From Ceratorhiza oryzae-sativae (taxonomy: Eukaryota > Basidiomycota > Agaricomycetes > Cantharellales > Ceratobasidiaceae): 64,000 nt of DNA. Under the pieces are notes generated by a model that was given only the letters and a program-made list of their open reading frames with translations, was not told where the DNA came from and ran no database searches. Positions 1 through 10,740 of this stretch are shown here, piece by piece. A program made the position numbers and the translations under genes. The stretch is from the NCBI GenBank assembly GCA_030998015.1, contig JARWMV010000238.1, positions 744,001-808,000 on the forward strand, written 5' to 3'. The first letter of the stretch is position 1. Each line of letters opens with the position of its first letter.

Positions 1-653
1 ATCCAGGCGAGTATTCTGCACCGCTGCTCGTGTTCAGTGTCGCTTACGTCTCCACCAGACGCCACATCCTTGCAACAACGTCCCAGCTACAGGAAACTGT
101 CAGATGCCTCGAAGCGCGGGTCGCCGAGCTAGAGGCCGCCTTGGCAGAGTCTCATGCAATGCACTCTTCTTCCCAACACCCACTCCTTCAAGACCAGCCG
201 CACACTACCAACGCTCCCTCAAGTTATGTTCCTTCCAGTTACGGGCAACTCGTACCATCACCGCCCGCTGCCACTATCCCTTCTACATCACCTTCGGCAC
301 ACTCGCCTCCCTACACCCTTCCCAACACCTCGCCTGACGCATCCCAGATGCAACAACGATTTGCCAATGTGAGTCGATCCACATCCTACGCATAGCCGCT
401 CCACTAACTCGGCTTAGCCTTACGATCTTGATTTACCCCGCGACCGCTCTCGAGCGGGGAGAACGGCTCTTCATCTTCTTCCTCCGACTTTCCTTCCGGC
501 ACATATGTACCACCATCGTATACCACTAGCAACATACGTTCCGATCCTCTGTCCGGGCGACAACAGGAACGTATGATTGTGCATCCGCATCCTGATCCTG
601 CTTTGGCCCCTATGTATGATTTGTATCCTCCTTATTATCAGAATCAATGGTAG
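1..653 (+). CDS. Zn2Cys6-type transcription factor, C-terminal part (5' end outside window)
   Basis: Only the end of the gene is present. The first six bases are the end of an exon, followed by an intron at 7-58 with a GC donor (gcgagt) and AG acceptor. The next exon (59-368) encodes a leucine-rich coiled coil (QLQETVRCLEARVAELEAAL) and then a Ser/Pro/Thr-rich linker with HPLL. This matches the linker after the zinc cluster of the regulator at 3448-6908, including the intron position and phase. A second intron is at 369-417. The tail ends in an Asp/Pro/Tyr-rich segment (PMYDLYPPYYQNQW) before TAG at 651. The two reading frames after 418 join only if one base is missing near 447-453. DNA-binding residues are off-window, so the class is inferred from the paralogue. 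No Fungal_trans domain is seen between coil and tail, so this may be a short or reduced relative. Confidence 0.6.
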
Positions 654-3447
654 TGTTTTTGCTGTATCGATCTTCTCATAACGCGTGTGATCTTAGATGC
701 TCTCGGCACCTTGGTCCCAAGAACGTGTAGACGTGTATCAACAAACGCGTGAATAATCAACTACGCGCCAAGTTGGATTGCTGCTTGGATTCAATAGAGT
801 TCTTTCCAAGTGCCGTCGTGCTGTTTCTCACACGCGAGCCGCGGCTAAAAGCCGATAGCCTCTGCACTTACTGTCAATGCTATAAATAAGACTTCGATCG
901 AACCTGTCTGATTAGACTATCATATAAATAAACTATCGACGTCGGTCCAGACGCGGCAGTGTTGAGTTTTGCGGCCCTGCTTTGTTTTGATCAACCCTTT
1001 GCTATATGAGTTGTGGTTTGTTTGATCCATCAAAAGTCAAGCCGGCGGGACACAACGGAGCGATTTACATGGACCAACTTGTGGACATAGGTTTCTTCAC
1101 GGTCCCTTTCTGCATTGGCGAATTCTGTATTTTCGACGGGCTTTGAACCGAAAAACGCGAGTCTTTATATAGCAAATTGGATTTCCGAAGCCTTACCACC
1201 CTTGGCCTTGCGACTAATTTTTGTTCAATTGATACTTTGCATCTCATTCACTTGGTTTTAATAGCGGTCATGGTAATTATTCATTCATATATATGGCGAT
1301 ATGATCCATGACGATCACAGCTAGGAGGTGCCACAAGAAGCTATCGGTTCATGCACGACAAGCCATTCGATCAAGATGTCCTTCTGCTCCGAGTTGGGTA
1401 AGGCGGGTACCAGATGAGACATAACCACAACGTTTTAAAAACGCTACCATGGATGCCATCAGGGATTGGCCGAATATAAACTTCCACAATCTGGGGTCAT
1501 GGCTTCATATTTTGATTGAACTTTAATCCTAGGGTGGGGATGTGCTCAAGCCGATAACGGAGAGAACGATACTGATAGCTTGACAAAGCCCAATCGCTTG
1601 AACGGCAGAACCCTGAGTAAGAAAAATCATCGCCGGCGGATAATTTGTGGCCGCGGATGCGTGTGCGTTCGGCTGGTACCGGTTAGCGAGAAGTCATTGA
1701 TCGTGAGGGACATGCTTTGGATGGTAATCGCCGAGGCACCGCATGTGTGGAGTACGTACGCACCCCTCAGTAAGATGCCCCTGGTACTAGTGGATTGCAC
1801 AAGGCCTAACGTGATTAATATCGGGAAAACTCAGTTACAATGACGTAGTATGGTTTACAAGAGTTCAGCCTCGGTTCGAAACGTTGTCTCGAGCGCCACT
1901 TGGATGTCGTTCCTATCACATGCTAGGTGAAAGGTTACATGAAAAGCGCACAGACATACCCTCTCTTACTCAAGCTTATGGATTACGAACTTTTTTTACA
2001 CCATCGTTTACACCACTAATTGATATTCCTGTTTTTTGAGGTTCGGTCTTGTTCATTTGCGACCAGCACTCGAGTTTGATGGTTTAACAGACGAGCCAGG
2101 ACAAAGGAGGGTGACGCATGCACTACCCTCTAGGGTCGGCTTACTTTAGCTTAGAGCAAATTTCTTGTCCATCGCCCAGCGTATGGGAATGCAAGCCGTC
2201 AGTTGGAAACCAAGCGTGGCCGAGAAATGAGTTGCCGGGATCAATCGCACACAGTCCTGTCCCATCGATCGTTCGGACCCAGTCAGGTTGGATCACCACA
2301 CAAGACCTCGTTGCGCGAGAAATCTGCACTGCGTTCCGACTAGAGTCATGTTTGAGGCTCTTTATCGATCTCCAAGCAAATTGTTGACCGAATCCGACAG
2401 ATAGCCGTAAAGCCTCGGCGCGCCTTGGTCAATTGAGACGAAACCTTGAGCTACCCCGAAAAAGTTCACACTGCAAACAGTAGTAGGCCTCAGAGAACCT
2501 TGAAATCTAGAGTGAAGAATAATGCCCTGATCGAAGTTCACGGCCACGCGCCAGCTAATCCTAGATATCCAAAGATTGAGCTTGGTAAAGCGAGGATGGT
2601 GATCTGAATGCTTGTGGGGTTCCCAATTAGAACAGGTGGAGCCAATCAAGTTGGGCACCCTTCCACCGGTATGGTTTTCGTGGAAAGAGGCGCAATATCC
2701 GTGGGCAGTAGCAGCGAGACCGTTAAAGAGAAAAGACGATCCGGCGATCCCGGGCTCGATTCGACCCTCGACATAAAAGCTCGCTAGAGTGTAATATCAA
2801 GAGCGCGGCTGGCAAGCGCATTTCGGTCAAGTGGATGGGCTTGGATAAGCTCACAGATAAAGGTTGGTGGGTGACCGTTAATGGTATTTGACGGTCATCG
2901 GAGCATGGCACCCGGTTTGGAGCTATACATTACCGCACAATTGATTACATATCCATAATTCTCTGATAATATGTCCTTGGCGGGCGCCTTTGCTGTGCTC
3001 CAGACATGACCGCGAACGGCCTGCAGACGTGGAACAAGCCAACAAGTGACAGTGGTGGAAGCCTGCGAGAGCGACCGAGAGGCCCGGGTGGGTCGAAAGT
3101 GAGGTATCTAGCATACCAACACTTTGCCTAAAGACAAAATCCACGTGTGCCAAACGCGCGTAGCGAGTTATGATTTTCGGCAAAGCAGATCCGGCAGCTT
3201 TTCTCACGTGCGGAACTTGGGTGCCGGTATTATTGTTGCGTTGATGCAGGTGCGGTAAAAGTGCATCCTTGATCTGGCAAAGCGATCCGCTGTTCTGGAG
3301 CCCTGTCAGCTCCGAAGACGTGAGGAGGCTAGCGCTTTCTTGTATGTATGTTGTCCGCAGTGGTTGCGAGTACATATATCCTCGCTGGATCCGGTCTACC
3401 TCAGCTCCCGCCTGTATTTTTTTGCTCTCATAATTCGACCGGCGAAT
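654..3447. other. intergenic, no supported gene
   Basis: About 2.8 kb between the two regulator genes. Short open frames occur on both strands (for example 1580-1843 plus and 2362-2658 minus) but they have no recognisable domain and no convincing splice extension. The stretch just before 3448 should hold the promoter of the downstream regulator. I see no clear repeat or RNA gene. Confidence 0.5.
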
Positions 3448-6400
3448 ATGCTTGCCGAATCTTCGACTTCCATGGATGCTGAAAGCTCCTCAAATGCGCA
3501 AGAGAACGCGGGTTCATCTGGTAGCAGGCGTCGTAGAGGGGCTTTGTCGTGTGCGGAGTGCAGAAGGTGCGATCAACCCGGCCCTCTTATAGATTCAGAC
3601 TTTAATCTGAGTGTGTTGTCTAATCTCCGTTCTGGTCGGGGCGGCTTACAGGCTGAAGCTGCGATGTGACAGACAGGTGCCTTGCCACTCCTGCGTCAAG
3701 CGAGGCTGCTCCTCCATATGCCCAGACGGTTCCCTTACCACTGGCAAAGGAAACAGGCGAGCAGCCTTCTGTTTTCAGTCTCGACGAAGCGCCTCATAGC
3801 TGCTGGGAGATAGATTTGTCCTCGCAAATACAGAGGAACTTCATGAAAAGATCATCCAGCTGCAAGATCGTATCTCGAGCCTGGAAAATGCTCTCGGGAC
3901 ACTTCAAGCCGCGCACTCATCTCAACCTCATCCACTACTACGCGAAGATCTGCTCGAACTGAAAGCTCCACTTGGTACTGAACTTGCACCGAGCCATCCC
4001 AAACGCCGGCGCACCGACGATCATGAAGGAAATGAGCAGGAACATGAGCCAGAGGTTCTGGATGCTCTGGGTACACTCACAATTGAGAGCGAGGGACGCT
4101 CCGTGTTTTATGGGGGCACCGCAGGGGCCGAGTTTTTACTAAAGGTGAGGGGAAAACTCCCTGGTTACATCCCTGCTAACCTTTACCTAGCCCGACGAGT
4201 GTCTCGATGTAAAGCCATCGATAAGTTCGTCAATAACTGCTCGACAGGGTTTCACCGTAAACGTCGAGCTGCAACACTTGTCGCAATCTTTCCCGTTTAA
4301 TCCCGTCAGGGGGGACGATAAAGAGGTCAAGCAACAGTTGAGGGCGTTGCTACCGGCGGCCGACAAGGCATGGACCCTCTGCGAGTTTTATTTCATGAAT
4401 GCGACTTGGTTGTGAGTTCTAATTCTTTTTATGGTTAAATCGATGCTTGGTTAATGATTTTTGCTCAGGTACAACCCCATCCCGAGGAGTCAGTTCATCG
4501 AAACCGTGGGTCGAGCATGCTGTGCCCTAATTCCACTCACAAGCTAGTTCCATAATATTCCAGATCTTCAATCGCATGTACAGAACACCCACAAACGTCG
4601 ACGCTTGCAGCGCGCATCAATATTCAGTGATGTTTGGTAAGCGCTCGTCTCCATATAGGTTTTGCTTCCCTCTGCTGTCAAGCTTACATTTGCGTCGCAC
4701 CCAGGTATTCTAGCTGTTGGTAAGCTATTCTCTGGCTTCTGGTACCTGTGGCGACGCGCAAATCTCACCCAAATCGTACCAGGTGTCCAGTTGAATACCG
4801 ACCTTCCTCCATACCATCAGGATGCAGAGCAATACCATATGCTAGCTCGAGCAGCACTGGCTCTTGACTGCTGCTCCGAAAATACTACAATATCTTCGAT
4901 CCAGGCTATCGTAAGTATTTCGTTATTCGGCTCTCCAGGTTGCTCGCCCCGCATACAACTAACGGAGGTCTTCAGTTGCTCATGTGTTATTTTTGTCAAT
5001 TGACAGACAACAAAAACTCTCCAATGCACCATTGGGCTTTGGTTGGATTGGGGATGAAACTTGCGGTCGGAGTAGGCTTTCCGAGACAGTGTTACAGCCT
5101 GGTGGTTCTAAAAATCTACTTAGATTGGACTTCATCGCGATGGCAAACGATGGGATCTTGACCCCGCGGAAGCGGAGCTACGCCGAGCTCTGTGGTGGGA
5201 GGTGAGTTTGCTATCGATCTCAGTCAAACGCGTAACTCAAACGCGTATATCTCAGTTGAGGACGTTCGATGCCTGGGTTTCTATTGGACTTGGTAGACCA
5301 CCTAGTATTGCTGCGTAAGTTTTGGAACCACCGGTTCTACATGATCCGATTTTTGAGTTTGAGTCTAGCATACATACCGATACTGAGTGGCCAAAGGATC
5401 CAGAAGCGAAGATGAACGAGGATGGCTTGCTGGAACCGAGTTGTAAGCGCTTTACATTTCTTGCCCCATTCTTCTGATGTGTTGATTTATGATCATACCC
5501 CAGACCAACGTGTCAAGTTTGTGTTTGCCAGATTACTCCTCGAGGTAATCGATGGAGTAAGTCGGAATTGACTTCCCCTAGATAATCACGTGTTTCTAAG
5601 GCGTTGGTACATAGGCTTTCAGCGCGACAGCACCATCGTACGAGAAAATTCTCCGATTACACAGAAGACTCCGAGAGTTTGAGGGGCCTCCTCATCTGCA
5701 TGTGCCTGGCTTCTCGGAAATAAATATAAGGAAAAGGCTCTCTATGTGGACAACTCTCTGCAACTTGAGCGTCACCTGACGTTCTGTGTCCCAGAGACTA
5801 TTCTTATTCACCTCCATAGGAGCTTCTTTGCGCGCGCACTGAGCGAGTCCCCCGAAGATCCTCTCAAGAGTCGGTATGCAGATTCGGTGGTGGCCATTCA
5901 TAGCTCCGTTTGTAAGTAATGTCAATTACGTGGTGGACTAAGTGTGATATTTACAACACGAACAGTGCGACATCTCGAGGCAGTAAAGAGCTTGTTTTCT
6001 CTTCTACCTGACCTTACGATGCGATTTTGGTTATTCTGGAGCCATGCGTTTTCCGGAGCGGTAAGCTGGACAAATGATCAAGGGATCCTCATTACTAATA
6101 GTCTTCTGGGCAGACCATTCTTGCAGCACTCGTTATACGATGTCCAGGCTCATCTCTTTCCGCGACAGCTCTCAAGGGACTGGATGATGTATCTGAGCTA
6201 TTTGGAAAGGCGCAGAATGCCTGCAGGGCTCGGCGGGCCCTAGTAGGTGGTTCCTGGCATAATGCACCGTGATGGAGGCTGACACTCATCCAGCCGACAA
6301 TCTTGAAATTGCGGCAGAGAGCCCATTACGTTTTCAAAGAATACCATTCTGGGCACCCAACCGTCATATCTTTGGACAGTCGAGACTCTTCGACGTCTTC

Positions 6401-6908
6401 GGACGACGGAAGGAGTGACAATGCGCTAATTGGCGGACGTACGCGAGTGATAACGTATGGCCAAGTCGGTGGGCACCGGAGCGGCTCTTCCAGCTCAACC
6501 TTATCTCCATACCCGGAAGAGCCTAGTAATGTCGTTTCAGGCATGGTTATGTCAGACCCCCTCGGTGAACCACATGGGTTGCATTCGTATCTGAATTCTT
6601 ACGGAAATGGGATGGCTTCCACATCGGCATCGCATATAGCGCCTCATCCAGTCGACGCGAGCCAACAAGGCTTTGACAATTGCTGCAATACCCCACTTTC
6701 TGCCCTCCATCCGGGTATGTTAGGACCACAGTCACCGTCTTCCTATTACAGTTATCCCCCCACGGGCCCTTATCTATACTCTGGTCATCAAGCTCAATCT
6801 TACACACCTGATAGACAGCCGTCTGAGCAGCAGCGAGCACCCAATAATGTCGACTATACATGGCAGGAATTGATGGCTAGCATAGGGATACAGGGTCGGC
6901 CTACTTAA
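3448..6908 (+). CDS. Zn2Cys6 fungal-specific transcription factor with Fungal_trans domain
   Basis: A nuclear DNA-binding regulator split by many short introns. Exon 1 gives a Ser-rich start at ATG 3448 and the beginning of the zinc cluster (CAECRR). Intron 3567-3651 joins it to LKLRCDRQVPCHSCVKRGC, which completes the six-cysteine cluster that binds two zinc ions. A GC-AG intron at 3757-3813 precedes the coiled coil (QLQDRISSLENALGTLQAAH), the usual dimerisation and spacing element. The middle region (about 4.3-6.2 kb) has Fungal_trans features: ATW..YNPIPRSQF, a YHMLARAALAL helix, and a WW..RTFDAWVSIGLGRPPS segment. The tail (6303-6908) is a Ser/Pro/Tyr-rich putative activation region ending IGIQGRPT. 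Near 5711-5714 the conserved frame shifts by one base (HVPGF, then GNKYKEKALY one frame on), implying a missing base. Target genes are unknown. Confidence 0.85.
3757..3813 (+). other. GC-AG intron in the Zn2Cys6 regulator
   Basis: The donor is gcgagc after GGAAACAG and the acceptor is gatag. Only this junction joins the zinc-cluster tail to the coiled coil (TGKGNR then FVLANTEEL) in one frame. The truncated paralogue has a GC-AG intron of the same phase at 7-58. Confidence 0.8.
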
Positions 6909-7033
6909 ATTATTGTCCGAGCATTCTGCATCTGAACAGCTGGGGTTAATATTGTGTATTTATGGGAGTCGGACTTTTGTGTATTTGATAGGCAAACATA
7001 GACACACCACACGTGACACACGGATCAAGCGCT
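6909..7033. other. short intergenic gap between regulator and SNAPC1-like gene
   Basis: This 125-base gap holds the 3' end of the regulator transcript and the promoter of the next gene on the same strand. No distinct motif was identified. Confidence 0.4.
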
Positions 7034-8189
7034 ATGACTTTGAGACCAACTGTCGCTCTGCATGGATCTTTGCCCGTTTTGCAGCCCGAGTTCTACTACT
7101 CAGACGTCTTTCTGACTCCGCTACGCTTGGACCTTGACCAGCTGCTTACGCACTTTGTGCAATGCTTGCTCAATAAGCCCGATCAGGACGGGCTAGCTGC
7201 CTCGAGTAGTGCTACCGACCAGGTCGGGACGTCAGCTGAACAGAACAGCTATGGAATCTTTAAGACATGTTGGTTGTCTAATCAATGGTCATTAATGCAC
7301 TTGCGTTGCCTCGATGCGATCGGACGAGCGGCGTTCTTACACGTGTTACATCGCATGCTCCTTGGTGAGTGCACTCATACTCAAGGCATACCCAAATTTG
7401 TGGCGGCCAGGTGATCGCTCTTACCGATTTATATGTCGTAGAATCAGCGCTCCTATACCAAGACAGACACAGGAAACTAGGGGCGCTTTATGGACTATAT
7501 ACGTTCTACATGACACAACCTATTCAACTTTACAAGCTCAAACAAATACCTGCTCCGCTTGGTGCGTGAATCTTTTTACTACCGCTCTTCTGGGCGCGCG
7601 ATACTGATCACCTCATTCCCCTCCCTAATAATGCCCGGCCTATGGTGTCGCTCGGCGGTGGAGAGTAGATCATCTCCAGCAGCTTTTTCAGTTACCCCCA
7701 AGCTTCGAATACCCCCATAACCTCGTTGCCACTCACCTCATCATAACCCTAATCTTGAAAAAAGCATTCAGAGTATTACCTGTCTCTGATTTACGCCCCC
7801 TGAACCCCACGGTACTTCCTCAGACGTTTGTGGCAATCAGTACCACAGACCAGGATACTCGCCCCCGAGGGCCTGGGCGCGTGACACTCACCCAACGTCT
7901 CCGAACGGCAAAACATGCTGTCGATGAATTGCATACTTTACTCGATAGGGATGATCCAGACACGGCCTCTCAAGATACTGCACCATTCCCATCCTCCGCC
8001 GATTACACACATCTCCGGACACGCATGATAGCAGCCGCTGGTCCCGAATCTGTAGCAGATGCAATTCGGGAAACTAGTCAAAACCTAGAGAACGCGGAAA
8101 CGGTGCTTGCCCAAGAAGGTGTCGTCGCAGAGGTGGACCCAGAACTTCGAAGTGGGCAATTGCTCGGCCTCGTGCATAGTTCGGGTTGA
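7034..8189 (+). CDS. SNAPC1-like subunit of the snRNA-activating complex (putative)
   Basis: Three exons (7034-7364, 7442-7561, 7666-8189) join in frame to give about 324 residues. The middle exon encodes LGALYGLYTFYMTQP, which resembles the conserved core of SNAPC1/SNAP43 (a GALYLLY.LY.TQ type motif). It is followed by a short basic stretch, a helix (VDHLQQLFQLPP) and NLVATHLIITLILKKAFRVLP. In animals this subunit helps recruit RNA polymerases II and III to snRNA promoters, so a nuclear transcription role is inferred. The first exon contains an FYYSDVF segment and FKTCWLSNQWSLMHL, compatible with the family's N-terminal helical region. The tail is acidic and polar. The call rests on one motif block and overall layout. 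The exact 3' end could differ if another intron follows. Confidence 0.5.
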
Positions 8190-8687
8190 TCCCCAGCATA
8201 TTATGCGGTTGATAGTGCTGGATCGATATTCAGGTTTGCGCTGCATGTGGCATTTGGATGTTGGTATGTTCACACCACAGACTAGGACGGTACCCAGCGC
8301 ATGCTGACTTTCTTTCCTCCCCCCGCTCGGCGCCGGCAAGGTTATCTCGCTCACACGAAAACTGATTGACTTGGTCTCTCTTTCCCCTCAATTTTTATGA
8401 ATTCCGACAAGCAAGCTTTGTCGCATGGCATCCTGCAGATTGGTTCTCCGCCTCTCTCTTTCCCCAAGACCCGACGATGAACTCGCTACCAATGCTCCCT
8501 CCAACGCCCACTCGTTGACCGTTCTCGCCCTCCCCGTTCTACTGTAACTCGTTTGTCAATGCATTTTTGATCTCGAACCTGTTTGTGATATCCTCCCGCT
8601 TTGCCGCCCCCTTGCGCTTGCCTTGAGCAATTGTCTCTTCCTTCGCCCGTAAACGCCGCCCAACTCTAGCCATGCATTTAAGGCTAA
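8190..8687. other. intergenic, pyrimidine-rich
   Basis: Runs of C and T dominate 8310-8660 on the plus strand, which is common in fungal promoters and 5' leaders. I see no gene here. Confidence 0.4.
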
Positions 8688-9046
8688 ATGCCGGCTAGCC
8701 AGATGATTCGCCCAAGACCCATGTTCTTCTACGTGAGTAGGTCTGTAGCATAATTATTTGATTGCTGTCAGCTCAGTTGTCACATCGCGCGTAGTCCCCG
8801 TGTCCATGTCGAGTCTATGCTGAATTGCAATCCGTGCGTGCTCTTCAAGAAGTTCTGTATCGAAACTTCCTTCGGTTTAGTGCTTCTTGTGTTCGTCTCA
8901 GCCACGCACGACAGCATCGGTCATCAACGCCAATGACAGAAGCATCGACATTACATTCTTCCTGTCGAAATTCAAGGGTTGGCTTTATTCTGCTATTTGT
9001 CCTATGGGCTCTTGTGGCTCATTCAGGAGCCAATACAGTTGCTTAG
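8688..9046 (+). CDS. possible small two-exon protein with C-terminal hydrophobic segment
   Basis: An ATG at 8688 opens a short exon (8688-8732) that ends at a good donor (gtgagt). The acceptor at 8791-8794 (gtag) joins it in phase to an open frame that runs to 9046, giving about 98 residues. The C-terminus is hydrophobic (GFILLFVLWALVAHSG), which could be a membrane segment. The rest is Ser/Arg-rich with several cysteines. No family is recognised. The pyrimidine-rich tract upstream fits a promoter, but a chance splice cannot be excluded. Confidence 0.25.
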
Positions 9047-9505
9047 CACGAGTGGCTGGGAAGTAGGTGTCTAAGACGATGAGCTCCCCATTTGACAGGT
9101 GTGGGGATCCGGCTGCCTGGTTTACCTGCGCCATTCAGCCTCAATTGACTGAAGGCTTAGCGACCCTACGGCGCGTTATGTATGTAACGACAGTCAATTC
9201 GGATTAATTAGCTTTGCTCAGGTTGGCACTTGACTACAGTTTGGTCGTTGTCACCATGACATAATAGATTTAGTAAAGTACGCTGAGGTGTGCCAGTTGC
9301 AAGAAACAGTTTGCATTACTGGCGACAGTGCGCACCCACATACTTTTACAAAAAAGGCCAAATGAAGTATGGATATGCACAACCACAGCTAGATGATGTA
9401 ACACAAATCAAACACAGGCAGCCAATGTAACTGAAAATGAGAGACATAAAATGAGTGAATTGATGGCGCGCGAAATGTGGTCCGTCCAGGCAAAATGCAG
9501 GCCAC
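9047..9505. other. intergenic, no supported gene
   Basis: This stretch separates the possible small gene from the RlpA-like gene and contains the 3' untranslated region of the latter on the minus strand. Nothing else is recognised. Confidence 0.4.
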
Positions 9506-10168
9506 TCAAATCAGCTGTATTGGGGTGAGCCGAGAACAAACGAATTCTGGTTGATTAACTTACGGCCCAATCTACGCTCACAACCCCATCGGAGAGTGGA
9601 GCAAGTTTCTTGAAGACCGCGGGAGACAGGTCTAATTAGGCGGTCAGACTTGCCATGATTCACAACGAGGACAAACTAACCCAAATCCGCTGAGGCACAG
9701 CCTGGGCAGCTATCAACAATGGTAGCAGTGCACGATTTACCGTTTTTCTTGTTGGTAATTTTAATTTTCTGAAAAAACCTGTTTAATCGCATGGCAGAGC
9801 AGGCTCCAGGTGAGGCTTTACCTTGCCGCAGTACTTCCCTCCACCATAAACCTTGGTCGAGAGCGCCACAATCATGTCATTGGATCCGTTGTAGCCACCA
9901 CAGTTTCCCAGGCCGGGAGTATACCTACGATACATCAGGGCGTTGTTTTCTTTCGTGCCGGAAGTAGCTTACCAGGTACCCTAGAATCCCGCGTCAGCGC
10001 GACGAACTTGAAAATAGGAGAACAACATACCCTTCCAGCTTTGCCGCTGGGCTTGCCACGCGCTTCAAGCTCGTGGTCACCGTGAACGCGTCGTGGAACG
10101 TGGTCAGCCATGGCCGGAGCCAGCAGCGCTGCGAGAGCGACGAAAGAGAGGGCGATGCGAGGGAACAT
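9506..10168 (-). CDS. secreted RlpA-like double-psi beta-barrel (DPBB) protein
   Basis: A small secreted protein of about 137 residues in six exons: 10168-10031, 9980-9973, 9924-9822, 9768-9681, 9631-9564, 9514-9506. The signal peptide is MFPRIALSFVALAALLAPAMA, followed by a short basic propeptide-like stretch. The mature part has the fungal DPBB/barwin-like pattern: GTWYTPGLGNCGG, then NDMIVALS, YCGK, a SCTATIVDSCPGC segment, and DLDLSPAVFKKLAPL. The cysteines fit the disulfide pattern of the family. Related fungal proteins act outside the cell; some inhibit proteases or act as plant-infection effectors, but the role here is not shown. The second exon is only 8 nt and supplies GT and part of W, the start of the domain core. 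The last 9-nt exon is tentative; without splicing, the frame stops at 9555. Downstream, on the same strand side, lies no other secreted gene until the histidine-rich one. Confidence 0.85.
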
Positions 10169-10740
10169 GTTGGATCTTGGGTCTCGGGGAAAAGAGCGTA
10201 TGCAAATGAGCTATTTTTGGTCATCGCGGGTGAACAGACGTCAGCTTTCGCAAGTTGGGTTCTAACGTGGGAGCGGGACCGACTCACGAGAGAGGACGAA
10301 CCACCGTGAAAACTGGGCGTTGTTGGCAGACGCAGAAATCAGGCCCCGGAAGCTTTTTATATTTAGCGGGGATGCCAAGAACCTCTAGTGTCACTCGGCG
10401 GCCCATGCGCCGTGACATCTGAATCCTTGGACCCGATCAAGTAACGCGACGTGAACTTCATTCTTTCAAGCTCAAATTGTGCGGTCGTATAGTTGGACCA
10501 GACAATTCAAGTCTTTTTTGCTTTTTCACTGAACTATTTTGACGAATCTTTCGCCGCATATATCCTGTACTTTCTGGATGGGTTGTGTTCCAGGCACTCA
10601 GGAACCACCTTGTTCGCTTAAATCTCACGAGGACAAATAATCCACGGGACTCTTTAATACAATTACGATCCAATGCAGCCCCTTGATCTATTTAAATACA
10701 TAGTAATAAATGTCCAACGTTCAACACATGGCAACCGAGC
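10169..10740. other. intergenic, promoter side of RlpA-like gene and 3' side of the histidine-rich gene
   Basis: Apart from the TATA-like element, this stretch shows no supported gene. Open frames here are short and unrecognised. Confidence 0.4.
10351..10362 (-). promoter_or_regulatory. TATA-like element upstream of the RlpA-like gene
   Basis: The minus strand reads taaatataaaaagc about 190 bases before the ATG at 10168. It is the best TATA match in this intergenic stretch, and the distance allows a 5' leader. Confidence 0.4.
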
